This document shows, piece by piece, positions 42,001-51,302 of a stretch of 64,000 nt of DNA. Origin of the DNA: an uncultured Croceitalea sp. (GTDB taxonomy: Bacteria > Bacteroidota > Bacteroidia > Flavobacteriales > Flavobacteriaceae); the NCBI GenBank assembly GCA_947495075.1, contig CANLXH010000002.1, positions 1,261,849-1,325,848 on the forward strand, given 5' to 3'. The position numbers and the translations under genes are program-made. Position 1 is the first letter of the stretch; each line of letters starts with the position of its first letter. The notes under the pieces were generated by a model. It worked only from the letters and a program-made list of their open reading frames with translations. It ran no database searches and was not told the origin of the DNA.

Positions 42001-43704
42001 TCAATCTTTAAATCTAATTAAAAGATCATCGTTACTTTTAAAGATTTCGATAATTTTTTTTGATTTCAGTGATTTTGTGGTTTTATCCCATTTTTTGCCA
42101 CTAAAACCAGACTTTTCTTTTATCTCAGCTAGGTAATATTTGTCATCATTATAAACATTGGATTTGAGAATATCAATTATAGTTTTCTCATCTTCAGTTA
42201 ATTCAACAGCTTTTTTCTCTGGGCGCATTTGTGGGAAGAACAATACTTCTTGGATAGAAGAATTATTGGTCATTAACATAACCAAACGGTCAATACCAAT
42301 ACCAATACCAGAAGTAGGAGGCATACCATATTCTAAGGCGCGGATAAAGTCTTGGTCAATAAACATGGCTTCATCATCACCCTTTTCAGATAGTTTTAAT
42401 TGCTCTTCAAAACGTTCACGTTGGTCGATAGGGTCATTAAGCTCAGAGTAGCAATTTGCCAATTCTTTGCCGTTAACCATTAACTCAAAACGCTCGGTTA
42501 AGGCTGGATTATCACGATGTTCTTTGGTTAATGGACTCATTTCTTTTGGATAGTCTGTAATAAATGTGGGCTGGATATAATGGTGCTCACATTTTTCCCC
42601 AAAAATTTCATCAATCAATTTTCCAACGCCCATGGTATCATCAACTTCAATACCTAAACTTTTAGCAACCTCACGTAACTCATTTTCATCTTTGCCCACA
42701 ACATCATGTCCTGTGTGAATTTTTATGGCTTCTAAAATAGGTACTCGTGCATATGGTGCCTTAAATTCAATTTCATTTTCTCCCACAGTAACTTTAGATG
42801 TGCTGTTAGCATCTATGGCAATCTTTTCTAGCAACTGTTCGGTAGTTTCCATCATCCAATGGTAATCTTTGTAAGCTACATACAATTCCATTACTGTAAA
42901 CTCTGGATTATGGGTACGGTCCATTCCTTCGTTTCTAAAATCTTTAGAAAACTCATAAACACCATCAAAACCACCTACAATTAGCCTTTTTAGATATAGT
43001 TCGTTTGCAATTCTTAAATACAATGGAATATTTAGTGCATTATGATGTGTTAAAAATGGTCTTGCTGCTGCGCCCCCAGGTATTGGTTGTAGAATAGGAG
43101 TTTCAACCTCCAAATACCCACGTTCATTATAAAACTCACGAATACTATTGGTGATTTTTGTACGCTTTATAAATGTTTCTTTAACCTTTGGGTTTACCAC
43201 CAAATCTACATAACGCTGGCGATACCGTAATTCTGGGTCGTTAAACTCATCATAAGTATTGCCATCTGCATCGACCTTGGGTAAAGGTAGTGGACGTAAG
43301 GCCTTACTTAACAACGAAAAGTTTTTCACCATCACAGTTTTCTCGCCTACTTGAGTAGTAAAAAGCTCTCCTTCAATCCCGATGATATCACCAATGTCTA
43401 ATAATTTTTTATAGACATCATTATACAAGGTTTTGTCTTCACCAGTACAGATTTCATCTCGGTTAAAATATACTTGGATGCGACCTTCACTATCTTGTAA
43501 CTCAGCAAAAGAGGCTTTTCCTTGTATTCTCCTAGACATTAAGCGGCCGGAAATGACCACCTGTTTACCTTCCTTAAAATCGTTCTTTATGCTCTTAGAA
43601 GTAGCATCTACTGGATATAAAGCTGCAGGATAAGGGTTGATACCCATTTCCCTAAGTTTGGTTAATTTTTCTCTACGTACGATTTCTTGTTCCGATAACT
43701 GCAT
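42001..43704 (-). CDS. lysS: lysyl-tRNA synthetase, class II
   Basis: 567 residues. The OB-fold anticodon domain (about 50-150, [19 protein letters not shown]) is followed by the class II catalytic core with motif 2 ([15 protein letters not shown]) and motif 3 ([11 protein letters not shown]). An extra C-terminal module of about 65 residues (from [14 protein letters not shown]) has a winged-helix look. Extended C-termini are seen in Bacteroidota LysS. Essential translation enzyme. Confidence 0.97.
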   Translation of the reverse strand: MQLSEQEIVRREKLTKLREMGINPYPAALYPVDATSKSIKNDFKEGKQVVISGRLMSRRIQGKASFAELQDSEGRIQVYFNRDEICTGEDKTLYNDVYKKLLDIGDIIGIEGELFTTQVGEKTVMVKNFSLLSKALRPLPLPKVDADGNTYDEFNDPELRYRQRYVDLVVNPKVKETFIKRTKITNSIREFYNERGYLEVETPILQPIPGGAAARPFLTHHNALNIPLYLRIANELYLKRLIVGGFDGVYEFSKDFRNEGMDRTHNPEFTVMELYVAYKDYHWMMETTEQLLEKIAIDANSTSKVTVGENEIEFKAPYARVPILEAIKIHTGHDVVGKDENELREVAKSLGIEVDDTMGVGKLIDEIFGEKCEHHYIQPTFITDYPKEMSPLTKEHRDNPALTERFELMVNGKELANCYSELNDPIDQRERFEEQLKLSEKGDDEAMFIDQDFIRALEYGMPPTSGIGIGIDRLVMLMTNNSSIQEVLFFPQMRPEKKAVELTEDEKTIIDILKSNVYNDDKYYLAEIKEKSGFSGKKWDKTTKSLKSKKIIEIFKSNDDLLIRFKD

Positions 43705-43723
43705 GCTGGAAAGCTATTAAAAA

Positions 43724-43757
43724 ATTAAAGCGCAAAATTACACTTTTGCGCTTTAAT
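43724..43757 (-). terminator. intrinsic terminator of the thioredoxin-like gene
   Basis: ATTAAAGCGCAAAA (43724-43737) and TTTTGCGCTTTAAT (43744-43757) form a 14-bp stem. On the minus strand a run of six Ts follows. It lies between the thioredoxin-like gene and lysS. Confidence 0.85.
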
Positions 43758-43776
43758 TATATGCATGTATGCGTGC

Positions 43777-44322
43777 TCACTTTAATGAATAATTGGGGAT
43801 ATAGGTTTTACCACTCAATATCGCTAGCATGTCCTCTTCTAAAGATGCAATTGGACTTTCAACAATGCGATTCACTTCTTTGTTATTTTTAAAGAAAATC
43901 AAAGTGGGTACTTTAATAATATTTAAACCTTTTTCTTCCCCACTAGGACTCTTTTTGTAAAAACCTCTTCTTCTATCTAAGGCTATGATTTCAAGATTCT
44001 TCATTGGAAATTTTGATTCTTTTAAAATTTTTAGAATTCTCGGTATTTCTCGCTTACTGTCGCCACACCAAGTACCTAAAAACAATTTAATTTTATATTT
44101 TTCCAATGACTTTTTCATCATTTTGATTAATGACTCATCCACTGTATAGTTTTCGTAAGATGATTTAAACCAATCTTTATAAGGCTCGCTTTGAAGCTTT
44201 TCTAAAGTAATAGGTCCTACTAAGAACTGAAGCCCTTTTTCAGTTTTAATTTCTTGATTGATTTTTTGCGAACTGCCAATAGTAATACTTAATAACATAA
44301 CAAAAAGGAAAGATGTTTTCAT
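43777..44322 (-). CDS. exported thioredoxin-fold protein with a single active-site cysteine
   Basis: 181 residues. A signal peptide (FLFVMLLSITIGSS) is followed by a thioredoxin-like core with FLGTWCGDSKREIP, where the usual CxxC is CGDS. KVPTLIFFKNNKE contains the cis-Pro. The loss of the second cysteine argues against classical disulfide exchange. A peroxidase- or bacilliredoxin-like role is possible. Function unknown. Confidence 0.8.
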   Translation of the reverse strand: MKTSFLFVMLLSITIGSSQKINQEIKTEKGLQFLVGPITLEKLQSEPYKDWFKSSYENYTVDESLIKMMKKSLEKYKIKLFLGTWCGDSKREIPRILKILKESKFPMKNLEIIALDRRRGFYKKSPSGEEKGLNIIKVPTLIFFKNNKEVNRIVESPIASLEEDMLAILSGKTYIPNYSLK

Positions 44323-44420
44323 GATTTCTAGATTTTGAATCTAAAAATCATGTTTGACCTATGAAAAATGAAACTTTGTTGGTTTGAAATAAGGACTAGA
44401 CCCAGGTTGATTTTCTATAA

Positions 44421-45467
44421 TTAGAATAATGATTTAATCTCTTCTCGGGAAGAAACTTCTAATTTTTTGTAAAGATTATTGATATGTGTTTTTACGGTAC
44501 TTAAGCTAATAAATAGCTCTGTTGCAATCTCTTTGTTTGATTTTCCTTCAGATATTTTTATCATAATAGTTCTTTCCTGTGAAGTAAGAGTGTCAAAAGG
44601 ATTTTTCTTTTTTCCGCGTTCACGCCTTTTAAAATTAAAATAGAATACTTGAATTATTAGAAAGAGTACTCCTCCCCAAAGAAGATATGGCCAAAAAAAA
44701 CTTCTTGATTTTTTGTTAGGTTGGTTTAAAACTATCTGGTCAGCTCCTATTTCGTTTTCATATTGAGACGTAAAAGAAGCATCTGGATATTTTTTACTTA
44801 ACCTGCTTTTTAATTCTTCATAGTAAGGATTATTTTCGATATCTTTTAAATAGAAAGAATGAGTTTCGCTACTACGGTCAGATAAAAAATCATAGAAATA
44901 AAGATCTACTAAAGGTTCTTTGTTTTGTTCTCCGAATTCTTGAAAAGTAGCAAACCATTTTTCAAAATTTAGGGACCGACTAGCTTCACTGCTATACTCC
45001 ATAAAATCCAATATCATTTCTTCTTTAAGTGTATTTATTTCTAATAGGAGTCCAGATTTAGAATTTGTAGAGGCTATTTCGCAAAGCGCTTGATTGTTCT
45101 GTAGGAGGGGGAATGTTATGGTGTCGCCTTTCTTTGCTATAAATAATACACTTTGGGTATTGTTACAATCTCTTAAAAAGTGGCTCCCCTCTGTATTGCT
45201 ATCTATACAGCCATCTATGTGTATACGGTAAATTCTATTTTTAGTAGAAAGATTATCGCCTTCAAACGTAAAACGTCCATTAGCATCAGCTTTTATCTCT
45301 TTTATAATCTGATCTGAATATACCCGAGAAGATTTTCTGTAGTTTTCAATCAAGGATAAATAAATAGATTGATTGGCATTCTCTTGAGCCACTTCACCGG
45401 TAAATTGATATTGTGCATTTAATAATACCAAATTCCCAAAAAAGACTAAAAGGAGCATTTGCTTCAT
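44421..45467 (-). CDS. membrane-tethered LuxR-type regulator with exported sensor part
   Basis: 348 residues. A signal peptide (1-19) is followed by an extracytoplasmic domain (about 20-255). The early part looks like the DUF4369/thioredoxin-like lipoprotein style (YQFTGEVAQENANQSIYLSL; DANGRFTFEGDNL). One transmembrane helix runs at about 257-278, then a short cytoplasmic linker and a LuxR HTH (about 293-348, LTSQERTIMIKISEGKSNKE). No receiver domain or kinase is present, so this is a one-component sensor that can reach DNA from the membrane. Divergent from the Pmp3-like gene. Confidence 0.85.
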   Translation of the reverse strand: MKQMLLLVFFGNLVLLNAQYQFTGEVAQENANQSIYLSLIENYRKSSRVYSDQIIKEIKADANGRFTFEGDNLSTKNRIYRIHIDGCIDSNTEGSHFLRDCNNTQSVLFIAKKGDTITFPLLQNNQALCEIASTNSKSGLLLEINTLKEEMILDFMEYSSEASRSLNFEKWFATFQEFGEQNKEPLVDLYFYDFLSDRSSETHSFYLKDIENNPYYEELKSRLSKKYPDASFTSQYENEIGADQIVLNQPNKKSRSFFWPYLLWGGVLFLIIQVFYFNFKRRERGKKKNPFDTLTSQERTIMIKISEGKSNKEIATELFISLSTVKTHINNLYKKLEVSSREEIKSLF

Positions 45468-45546
45468 TAGTTAAAAATAATAGATTTAAGTGTAACAATT
45501 TCTGTATTTGAGAGACTGATGTTATACATCAATCAAAAATCAAAGA

Positions 45547-45702
45547 ATGAGTTTCTGGAGAGTACTTTTAGCTATATTATTTCCGCCTTTATCAGTTATT
45601 GGAAAAGGTTGTGGTTCATTTTTAATTGTTTTACTTTTAACCTTTTGTGGATGGGTTCCCGGGGTAATTGCTGCCTTGGTAATCTTAAATAACACCAATT
45701 AA
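45547..45702 (+). CDS. YqaE/Pmp3 family small membrane protein
   Basis: 51 residues, ATG at 45547 to TAA at 45702, read directly from the sequence. Two hydrophobic helices (VLLAILFPPLSVIGKG, and FLIVLLLTFCGWVPGVIAAL) with FPP and CGWVPG, the signature of Pmp3/YqaE proteolipids. These small proteins are linked to membrane potential and stress in other organisms. The lipoprotein gene starts five bases after its stop. Confidence 0.85.
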   Translation: MSFWRVLLAILFPPLSVIGKGCGSFLIVLLLTFCGWVPGVIAALVILNNTN

Positions 45703-45707
45703 TATTT

Positions 45708-46454
45708 ATGAAAAAACTTAAATATCTCATCCTATTATTTTTAGTAGGGTTCGTTGCTGCATGTAATTTTACTGAAGAAATCCATATAAGTAATAATGGC
45801 TCAGGCAAACTAGCTATAAATTTTGATGGGAATGAACTTATGGAGATGATGAGTTCTTTGGATAGTTTAAAACAAGATGAAGCTATTGACTCTACCATTG
45901 TATTCAAGGCTTTATTGAAAGAGAAGAGTGATAGTATTTCTAAACTGCCATTAGAAGAACAGGAAAAATTAAGGAAATTAGAACCATTTAGCTTGCATAT
46001 GGTTATGAAACCTGAAGAGCAAGTAATGAAGTTTGAACTTTTTAGTGAGTTTAATGACATATCAGAAGTAAAAGATGCTTTTAATTCTTTTCAAAATGCG
46101 AGTGCACTTAGCCCTCCTCCTGGTAGTAATACTTCGCAAGCGCCGCCTATGGGTTCATCAAATCCAGCTACTGAAGTTAATTATAACTTTACAGGAAATA
46201 AGTTTTCTAGAACAACAAGAATTATAGATCAAGAATTGTTTGAGAAAAGCATAGACAGTATGGCAAGTGCCGAAATGTTTTTATCCAGTTCTAAATATAC
46301 TTTTAAATATCATTTTCCTAGAAGAATAAAAAATGTAAACGTAGAAGGAGCCACATTTTCTATGGATGGAAAAACAATGATTTACGAAGTAAGTTTTCTT
46401 GATATGATGAAGACCCCTGAGAAGATGGACCTCCAGATAGAGCTTGAAGACTAA
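45708..46454 (+). CDS. lipoprotein of unknown function
   Basis: 248 residues. A lipoprotein signal (LFLVGFVAAC, C19) is followed by TEEIHISNNGSGKLAINFDG. The pattern is typical of a small group of Bacteroidota lipoproteins with a beta-sandwich look. A Pro-rich stretch (SPPPGSNTSQAPPMGSS) lies around 138-155. No catalytic motif is seen. Confidence 0.65.
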   Translation: MKKLKYLILLFLVGFVAACNFTEEIHISNNGSGKLAINFDGNELMEMMSSLDSLKQDEAIDSTIVFKALLKEKSDSISKLPLEEQEKLRKLEPFSLHMVMKPEEQVMKFELFSEFNDISEVKDAFNSFQNASALSPPPGSNTSQAPPMGSSNPATEVNYNFTGNKFSRTTRIIDQELFEKSIDSMASAEMFLSSSKYTFKYHFPRRIKNVNVEGATFSMDGKTMIYEVSFLDMMKTPEKMDLQIELED

Positions 46455-46477
46455 CCCTGTGTTTGTATCTTTACAGA

Positions 46478-47194
46478 ATGAATAAAAAAGTCCTTTTAAA
46501 AGACTTAGGAAACAGAGATTATAAAGAAACTTGGGATTACCAAGAAGAGCTTTTTAAGACTATTATAGACCTTAAAATAAAAAATAGGAGAGAAGACACG
46601 CAGCTAGAAACTCCCAATCATTTTCTTTTTGTAGAACACCCACATGTGTATACTTTAGGTAAAAGTGGTGATATTAATAATCTATTGATTGATGAAGCCA
46701 AGCTTAAAGAAAAACAAGCAACTTTTTATAAGATTAATAGGGGCGGGGATATTACTTATCACGGTCCTGGACAAATAGTTGGGTACCCTATTTTAGATTT
46801 AGACAATTTCTTTACGGATATTCATAAATACCTTCGTTTTCTAGAGGAAATGGTGATTTTAACTTTGGCTGAATATGGACTAAAAGCAGAACGCTCTGAA
46901 GGAGAGACGGGTGTTTGGTTAGATGTGGGGACACCTTTTGCCCGTAAAATATGTGCGATGGGTGTTCGTGCTAGCCGTTGGGTGACCATGCATGGCTTTG
47001 CATTGAACGTAAATGCTGATTTAGGATATTTTGATTTAATGATTCCCTGTGGAATTAAAGACAAAGCAGTTACTTCTTTAAATGTAGAACTAGGTAAAAA
47101 AGTAGTTGATATAGAAGAAGTGAAACAAAAATTGCTCAGACATTTCCAGTCTCTTTTCGAAGCAGAATTGATAAAAGAAAAAACCACGGTGTGA
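46478..47194 (+). CDS. lipB: octanoyltransferase LipB
   Basis: 238 residues from the ATG at 46478; an in-frame ATG at 46463 is also possible. The signatures are RGGDITYHGPGQIVGYPILDL and KICAMGVRASRWVTMHGFALN, with the catalytic Cys in the IPCGI segment (about residue 187) and Lys in RKICAMG. It moves octanoyl from acyl carrier protein to lipoyl domains such as the E2 encoded at 12942. Confidence 0.95.
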   Translation: MNKKVLLKDLGNRDYKETWDYQEELFKTIIDLKIKNRREDTQLETPNHFLFVEHPHVYTLGKSGDINNLLIDEAKLKEKQATFYKINRGGDITYHGPGQIVGYPILDLDNFFTDIHKYLRFLEEMVILTLAEYGLKAERSEGETGVWLDVGTPFARKICAMGVRASRWVTMHGFALNVNADLGYFDLMIPCGIKDKAVTSLNVELGKKVVDIEEVKQKLLRHFQSLFEAELIKEKTTV

Positions 47195-47206
47195 GCTGAG
47201 GTTTTT
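47179..47206. terminator. weak terminator between lipB and the convergent gene
   Basis: AAAAACC (47179-47185) pairs with GGTTTTT (47200-47206) around a 14-base loop overlapping the lipB stop. Marginal. Confidence 0.35.
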
Positions 47207-47212
47207 ATAATT

Positions 47213-47905
47213 TTATTTGCTGTATGCAGTGAGAACGGTACTCACCATTAGCTTACCATTTTTATTATAACTTTCCTGTTTTATCATTCCCACGCCTTCG
47301 GCAAACCAGACACGTGATAGGAACGCTTGTTTTACCATCATAGACTTAATGTTATTATTGGTATAAATAACATAACAATCAAAAGTTCCAGCAGCGGTAG
47401 TAACGCTTTCTTTTTTCTCTACTTTTCTATTCACCAAATCAATTGTTGTATTCATATTAATACCACTCATGCTTAATTTCACAGAAATATTTGCATCAGC
47501 TAACTGCTGTCCAATACTTAAATTATTGGGTAATTCTAAATCCGTTCCAGAAATATCCATTTCCATATCTTTATATTGCTCCAACATACTAGCAGGGATT
47601 AATGATTTGTAGTCTACATTTACCATGTTTCCGGTACAAGTAAACTTATAATCAGTTTTATATATTTCTTTTCCTTTTTTATCATTGAGTTCCATGGCCA
47701 TAGTCGCAAACGTATTTTCCCCACTAGTTGAAACATTGGTAACCTTATATGAAGCTGTTCCGTCTGATTTTCCTTTTTTATCGTAATTGGTATATTCAAA
47801 AGTAGCACCCTCAATCATGGGGTAGTATTTGCTACAATTGTTTTGGCTTACACTTAGCTGAATAAAAAATACTGATAGTAGCATTACAGTAATAAGTCTT
47901 TTCAT
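47213..47905 (-). CDS. exported protein of unknown function (DUF3108/TapB-like)
   Basis: 230 residues. A signal peptide (ITVMLLSVFFIQLSVS) is followed by a protein that opens NCSKYYPMIEGATFEYTNYDK. It contains ESVTTAAGTFDCYVIYTNNN and VWFAEGVGMIKQESYNKNGK, the style of the DUF3108/TapB group of periplasmic beta-barrel-like proteins. Function unknown. Confidence 0.7.
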   Translation of the reverse strand: MKRLITVMLLSVFFIQLSVSQNNCSKYYPMIEGATFEYTNYDKKGKSDGTASYKVTNVSTSGENTFATMAMELNDKKGKEIYKTDYKFTCTGNMVNVDYKSLIPASMLEQYKDMEMDISGTDLELPNNLSIGQQLADANISVKLSMSGINMNTTIDLVNRKVEKKESVTTAAGTFDCYVIYTNNNIKSMMVKQAFLSRVWFAEGVGMIKQESYNKNGKLMVSTVLTAYSK

Positions 47906-47996
47906 TTTAAGTATTTTAATGGGGTAATATACAAATACTTAGATGTAATATTTAGCTAAAGATGTATGTGTTGTAGTAAAAGGTGTATAAAAAGTA

Positions 47997-50456
47997 CTAA
48001 TTAATCTTATAAACAATAATACTGTTTTCTTGGTCTTTTGCGACAAGTTCTAATTTTTTGTCTCCATCCATATCTACCATGTCAATAATAGAACTTCCAT
48101 ATACTGGAAAGTTGGAAATAGGTTTAGCTTGGCTATCGTATAGATATATTTTTTGATTTTGAATATCGGTTACTGCAACATATATTTTATCGTAGATATA
48201 AAAGATTTTGGGTTTAGTGTAGACACCCAATTCAAGTTCAACTTTTTTTCCTTTAATGCTTAAAATATTATCATTCATTAAAACCAAAGTCTTACTGGTG
48301 GCGAACATGCCATGGTCTTGATTCAAATTAAAATTGGTAGTAATTACTTTTCCTTTAGTATCTATTTGGTAGAAAATACCTTTTTTATCGGTTAGGGAGA
48401 ATTTATTCTTGTAAAGAAAAATTCCATTATCAGAAAAGTCAATTGTATTAGAAACCTTAATTCTATCTTGACCAGCTCGGTGTCTAATTTTTAGCTTATT
48501 ATTTTCAAGTTTAAAGAGTAAATAGTCTTTTTTATTTAATTGAAAATGCTCAGGAGTTGCAATAATTGGGCTTTCAGCTTCTTTGTAGGTAAAACCATTT
48601 ACAATGTCTCCTTTATTATTGTACATAAATATTTTTTTGCCTTGGGTAATCAAAAACCTATAGTTCTTGTTGTTATCATAATCAAAAACTGCAAGTGGAT
48701 TTAGATTCCCACCTTCGTAAGTTTTATTAAAAGGTTTTACTTCCTCCCCATTTCTGTCTAAAATTAAAAACTGACTATTGGTGCAAAAAGCGAGTTGTAG
48801 TCTGCCATTTTTATAAATGTCTACTTGGTGTATTTTTCCTTGAACCCTTCCGTTCAGTTGTTTTTTCCATAACACTTTACCGTCTGAAGAAATTAGATAT
48901 AAAAAATTGTCTTTGTCTTGAACTATAATTTCTTGCTTATTTGTACGATGATTTTTTACAAACTGAGGATTGGCAACTAAATCTGTGTCTAGTTCTATTG
49001 TAAAAAGAGGTCCAACGGAATTGGTTTCTATCTCTTTTTTGGTTTTGGAGGCTAAAATATTTAAATGGTAAAAATCGATATCGGCTACTACTTGCGCAGC
49101 AAAGACATAATCATCAAATTCTATTTTTTTAGAATCTTTAAAAATCTGAGGTGAAAAATCTAGTTCTAAAAAGTTTTGAATGCCTGTTTGGTTTGAAATA
49201 AAAAGTAATGAAGATTCATTCGCAAGAGCTAGTTTAGCTGTAGTGTAAATTTCAGTTTTATTAAATGTAGTGCCGCTTTTAGAATTGGCAATAATATTTT
49301 GTAGGGTTTCTTTTTTTGAAGCAAATACAAAAGTGTTTTCTAATACACTGTAAAAATTAGATTCAAAATTTTTGACAAGCGGATTAAACCCTTTGGAAAT
49401 AAAATCCTTATCGTTTAGCGCTATAATTTCAATCCCTTGATACGAAGACCCACCACTACTAAATTGGTTTATGAATTTAGTTAAATTATCGGTACCAAAA
49501 GAATTTAAGACAACTGCCTTTTCTTTATTTAAATAAATAATGCCTATTTCTTCAATAGTACTAAAAAGTGTATCCGTCTGTTGAACTCTATCTAAATATT
49601 TTTTCTGGTTAGACACAAACTTATTATAGTCATTGAAACTAAAAGAGAGGATAGCGTCTGTATTTTTTGGAGCGATAGCTCCAACTTTTTCAGAGATGGG
49701 GAATGTATCTTTAAATAGATTGATGAAATTCTTAATAGAGTCATTTGCAATTGCAATACCGCTGAATGAAGTTTTATTGGAATCGGTACTTAAGTCAATA
49801 GAAATCCAATCTGCAAATGTGCTTATGTTTTTGGACGAAGCATTCTTTAAGTTTGCCGTTATTAGATTTTCACCTTTTTTTAGATTAATTAGTATTGAGG
49901 CTGATTTACTGTTGTCTGTAGTATTAAATAATTTTCTAAGCTTATTTGAAACCTTTTTGTTTTTCCCTACTCTGATAAAGTTTTCCAACAACATTTGTGA
50001 TGAACTAGCAATAATTTTGTCATCTACTTCAAAAACAAATAGAGTGTTATCTTCTATTGTATATTTTTTAAGCTCACGATTTTCATAAGTTAAAGTCTCA
50101 ATAGTTTTATCACTTACTTTTTCTAGATTAAAAAAACTAGAATGTTTATTGGAAACATATAAAAATTCAAAGTTTTCTTTCCCTAATTCATAAAAGCCAA
50201 TAGTGCAACTCACATTAGGATTTAAAAAATTGATTCCATTAACTTTATTGATTACGGTCTTAAATAATCTGCTCTCATCCGTTTTTGAAAAGAACTCACT
50301 ATTCTTAAGTTCACTTTTAAAATTGGATAAATTGTTAATTTTAATAATTGCAGCTGCGTCTTGCGGAAAGTAATCCAGAACAGAATCTGTTGTTGTGGTT
50401 TTTTGTGTACAAGAAAGTATAAATAGAAAAAGAAATAGAATTCTGAATTTCATCAT
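47997..50456 (-). CDS. large lipoprotein with C-terminal beta-propeller-like part
   Basis: 819 residues. A lipoprotein signal (LFLFILSC, C16) opens the protein. The N-terminal half (about 30-470) has the DUF3352-like pattern of LDYFPQDAAAIIKINNLSNFKSE and repeated VFASKKETLQNIIA elements. The C-terminal half (about 500-819) resembles PQQ/WD-type blades (YLISSDGKVLWKKQLNGRVQG; FDYDNNKNYRFLITQGKK; DMDGDKKLELVAKDQENS). Function unknown. Likely located on the inner face of the outer membrane or in the periplasm. Confidence 0.7.
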   Translation of the reverse strand: MMKFRILFLFLFILSCTQKTTTTDSVLDYFPQDAAAIIKINNLSNFKSELKNSEFFSKTDESRLFKTVINKVNGINFLNPNVSCTIGFYELGKENFEFLYVSNKHSSFFNLEKVSDKTIETLTYENRELKKYTIEDNTLFVFEVDDKIIASSSQMLLENFIRVGKNKKVSNKLRKLFNTTDNSKSASILINLKKGENLITANLKNASSKNISTFADWISIDLSTDSNKTSFSGIAIANDSIKNFINLFKDTFPISEKVGAIAPKNTDAILSFSFNDYNKFVSNQKKYLDRVQQTDTLFSTIEEIGIIYLNKEKAVVLNSFGTDNLTKFINQFSSGGSSYQGIEIIALNDKDFISKGFNPLVKNFESNFYSVLENTFVFASKKETLQNIIANSKSGTTFNKTEIYTTAKLALANESSLLFISNQTGIQNFLELDFSPQIFKDSKKIEFDDYVFAAQVVADIDFYHLNILASKTKKEIETNSVGPLFTIELDTDLVANPQFVKNHRTNKQEIIVQDKDNFLYLISSDGKVLWKKQLNGRVQGKIHQVDIYKNGRLQLAFCTNSQFLILDRNGEEVKPFNKTYEGGNLNPLAVFDYDNNKNYRFLITQGKKIFMYNNKGDIVNGFTYKEAESPIIATPEHFQLNKKDYLLFKLENNKLKIRHRAGQDRIKVSNTIDFSDNGIFLYKNKFSLTDKKGIFYQIDTKGKVITTNFNLNQDHGMFATSKTLVLMNDNILSIKGKKVELELGVYTKPKIFYIYDKIYVAVTDIQNQKIYLYDSQAKPISNFPVYGSSIIDMVDMDGDKKLELVAKDQENSIIVYKIN

Positions 50457-50487
50457 TAAGACTTTAAAAACAAATTTACAGTCTTTC

Positions 50488-51084
50488 TTAGATTTCTAAA
50501 GTTAATTGCTCTGGTAATTGTTTAAAGCTTTTTCTATGGTATTTGGTAATTCCGTATTTACGTATCGCTTCGCGATGTTCTTTAGTGGGGTATCCTTTGT
50601 TTTTAGCCCAATTATACATGGGAAATTCTTCATGTAGCTTTAGCATGTAATCATCTCGATAGGTTTTTGCTAATATCGAAGCAGCTGCAATGCTCATATA
50701 TTTACTGTCCCCTTTAACAATACATTTATAGGGAATGTTTTTATATGGTTTAAATCTATTTCCATCTACTAGAATTAGAGACGGATTGCTTTTTAATTTA
50801 TCTAATGATTTATGCATGGCAAGGATAGATGCATTTAGAATATTTATTTTATCAATTTCATTTTCAAATATGTGACATACTGCAAATTGTATGGCATTCT
50901 GTTCAATAATAGGCTTAAGGAGCTCTCTTTTAGATTCTGAAAGTTGTTTAGAATCATTAAGAATTTTATTTTGAAATTTTTTTGGAAGAATAACGGCAGA
51001 TGCAGTAACGGGTCCTGCCAAACAGCCTCTACCGGCTTCATCTGTACCAGCTTCATTTTCTCCCAAATGAAATTTTTTCAACAT
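50488..51084 (-). CDS. rnhB: ribonuclease HII
   Basis: 198 residues. The signature [21 protein letters not shown] carries the catalytic DE pair (D15, E16). VDGNRFKP and [15 protein letters not shown] supply the remaining acidic residues. It removes ribonucleotides and RNA from RNA-DNA hybrids. Divergent from the SusC gene. Confidence 0.96.
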   Translation of the reverse strand: MLKKFHLGENEAGTDEAGRGCLAGPVTASAVILPKKFQNKILNDSKQLSESKRELLKPIIEQNAIQFAVCHIFENEIDKINILNASILAMHKSLDKLKSNPSLILVDGNRFKPYKNIPYKCIVKGDSKYMSIAAASILAKTYRDDYMLKLHEEFPMYNWAKNKGYPTKEHREAIRKYGITKYHRKSFKQLPEQLTLEI

Positions 51085-51302
51085 ATAACCTCCAAAATAA
51101 GCTAAAATTCCACTTTACTGCTGTAACGTTAAAGGTAAAAGTGTTAAAAAATTAAAGATGTTTCAAATCAAATGGTCATACCTCAAAAAATTAATAATTA
51201 TTAAGGTTATTTTAACATAGCTCTAACGGCTTTGCAAGTATTTTTTGGATAATTAACTATTTATTATGACTTTTGGCGTTGACTAATTCAAAATTCAAAT
51301 AA

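Noticed and set aside
45596-46060. Minus-strand 154-codon frame over the Pmp3-like and lipoprotein genes
   Set aside because: The plus strand has two genes with proper signal and family motifs. The minus frame has a low-complexity Ser/Phe/Leu translation typical of an antisense shadow.
49633-50088. Plus-strand 151-codon frame inside the 819-residue lipoprotein gene
   Set aside because: It is antisense to a clear lipoprotein gene, with no recognisable domain or start signal.
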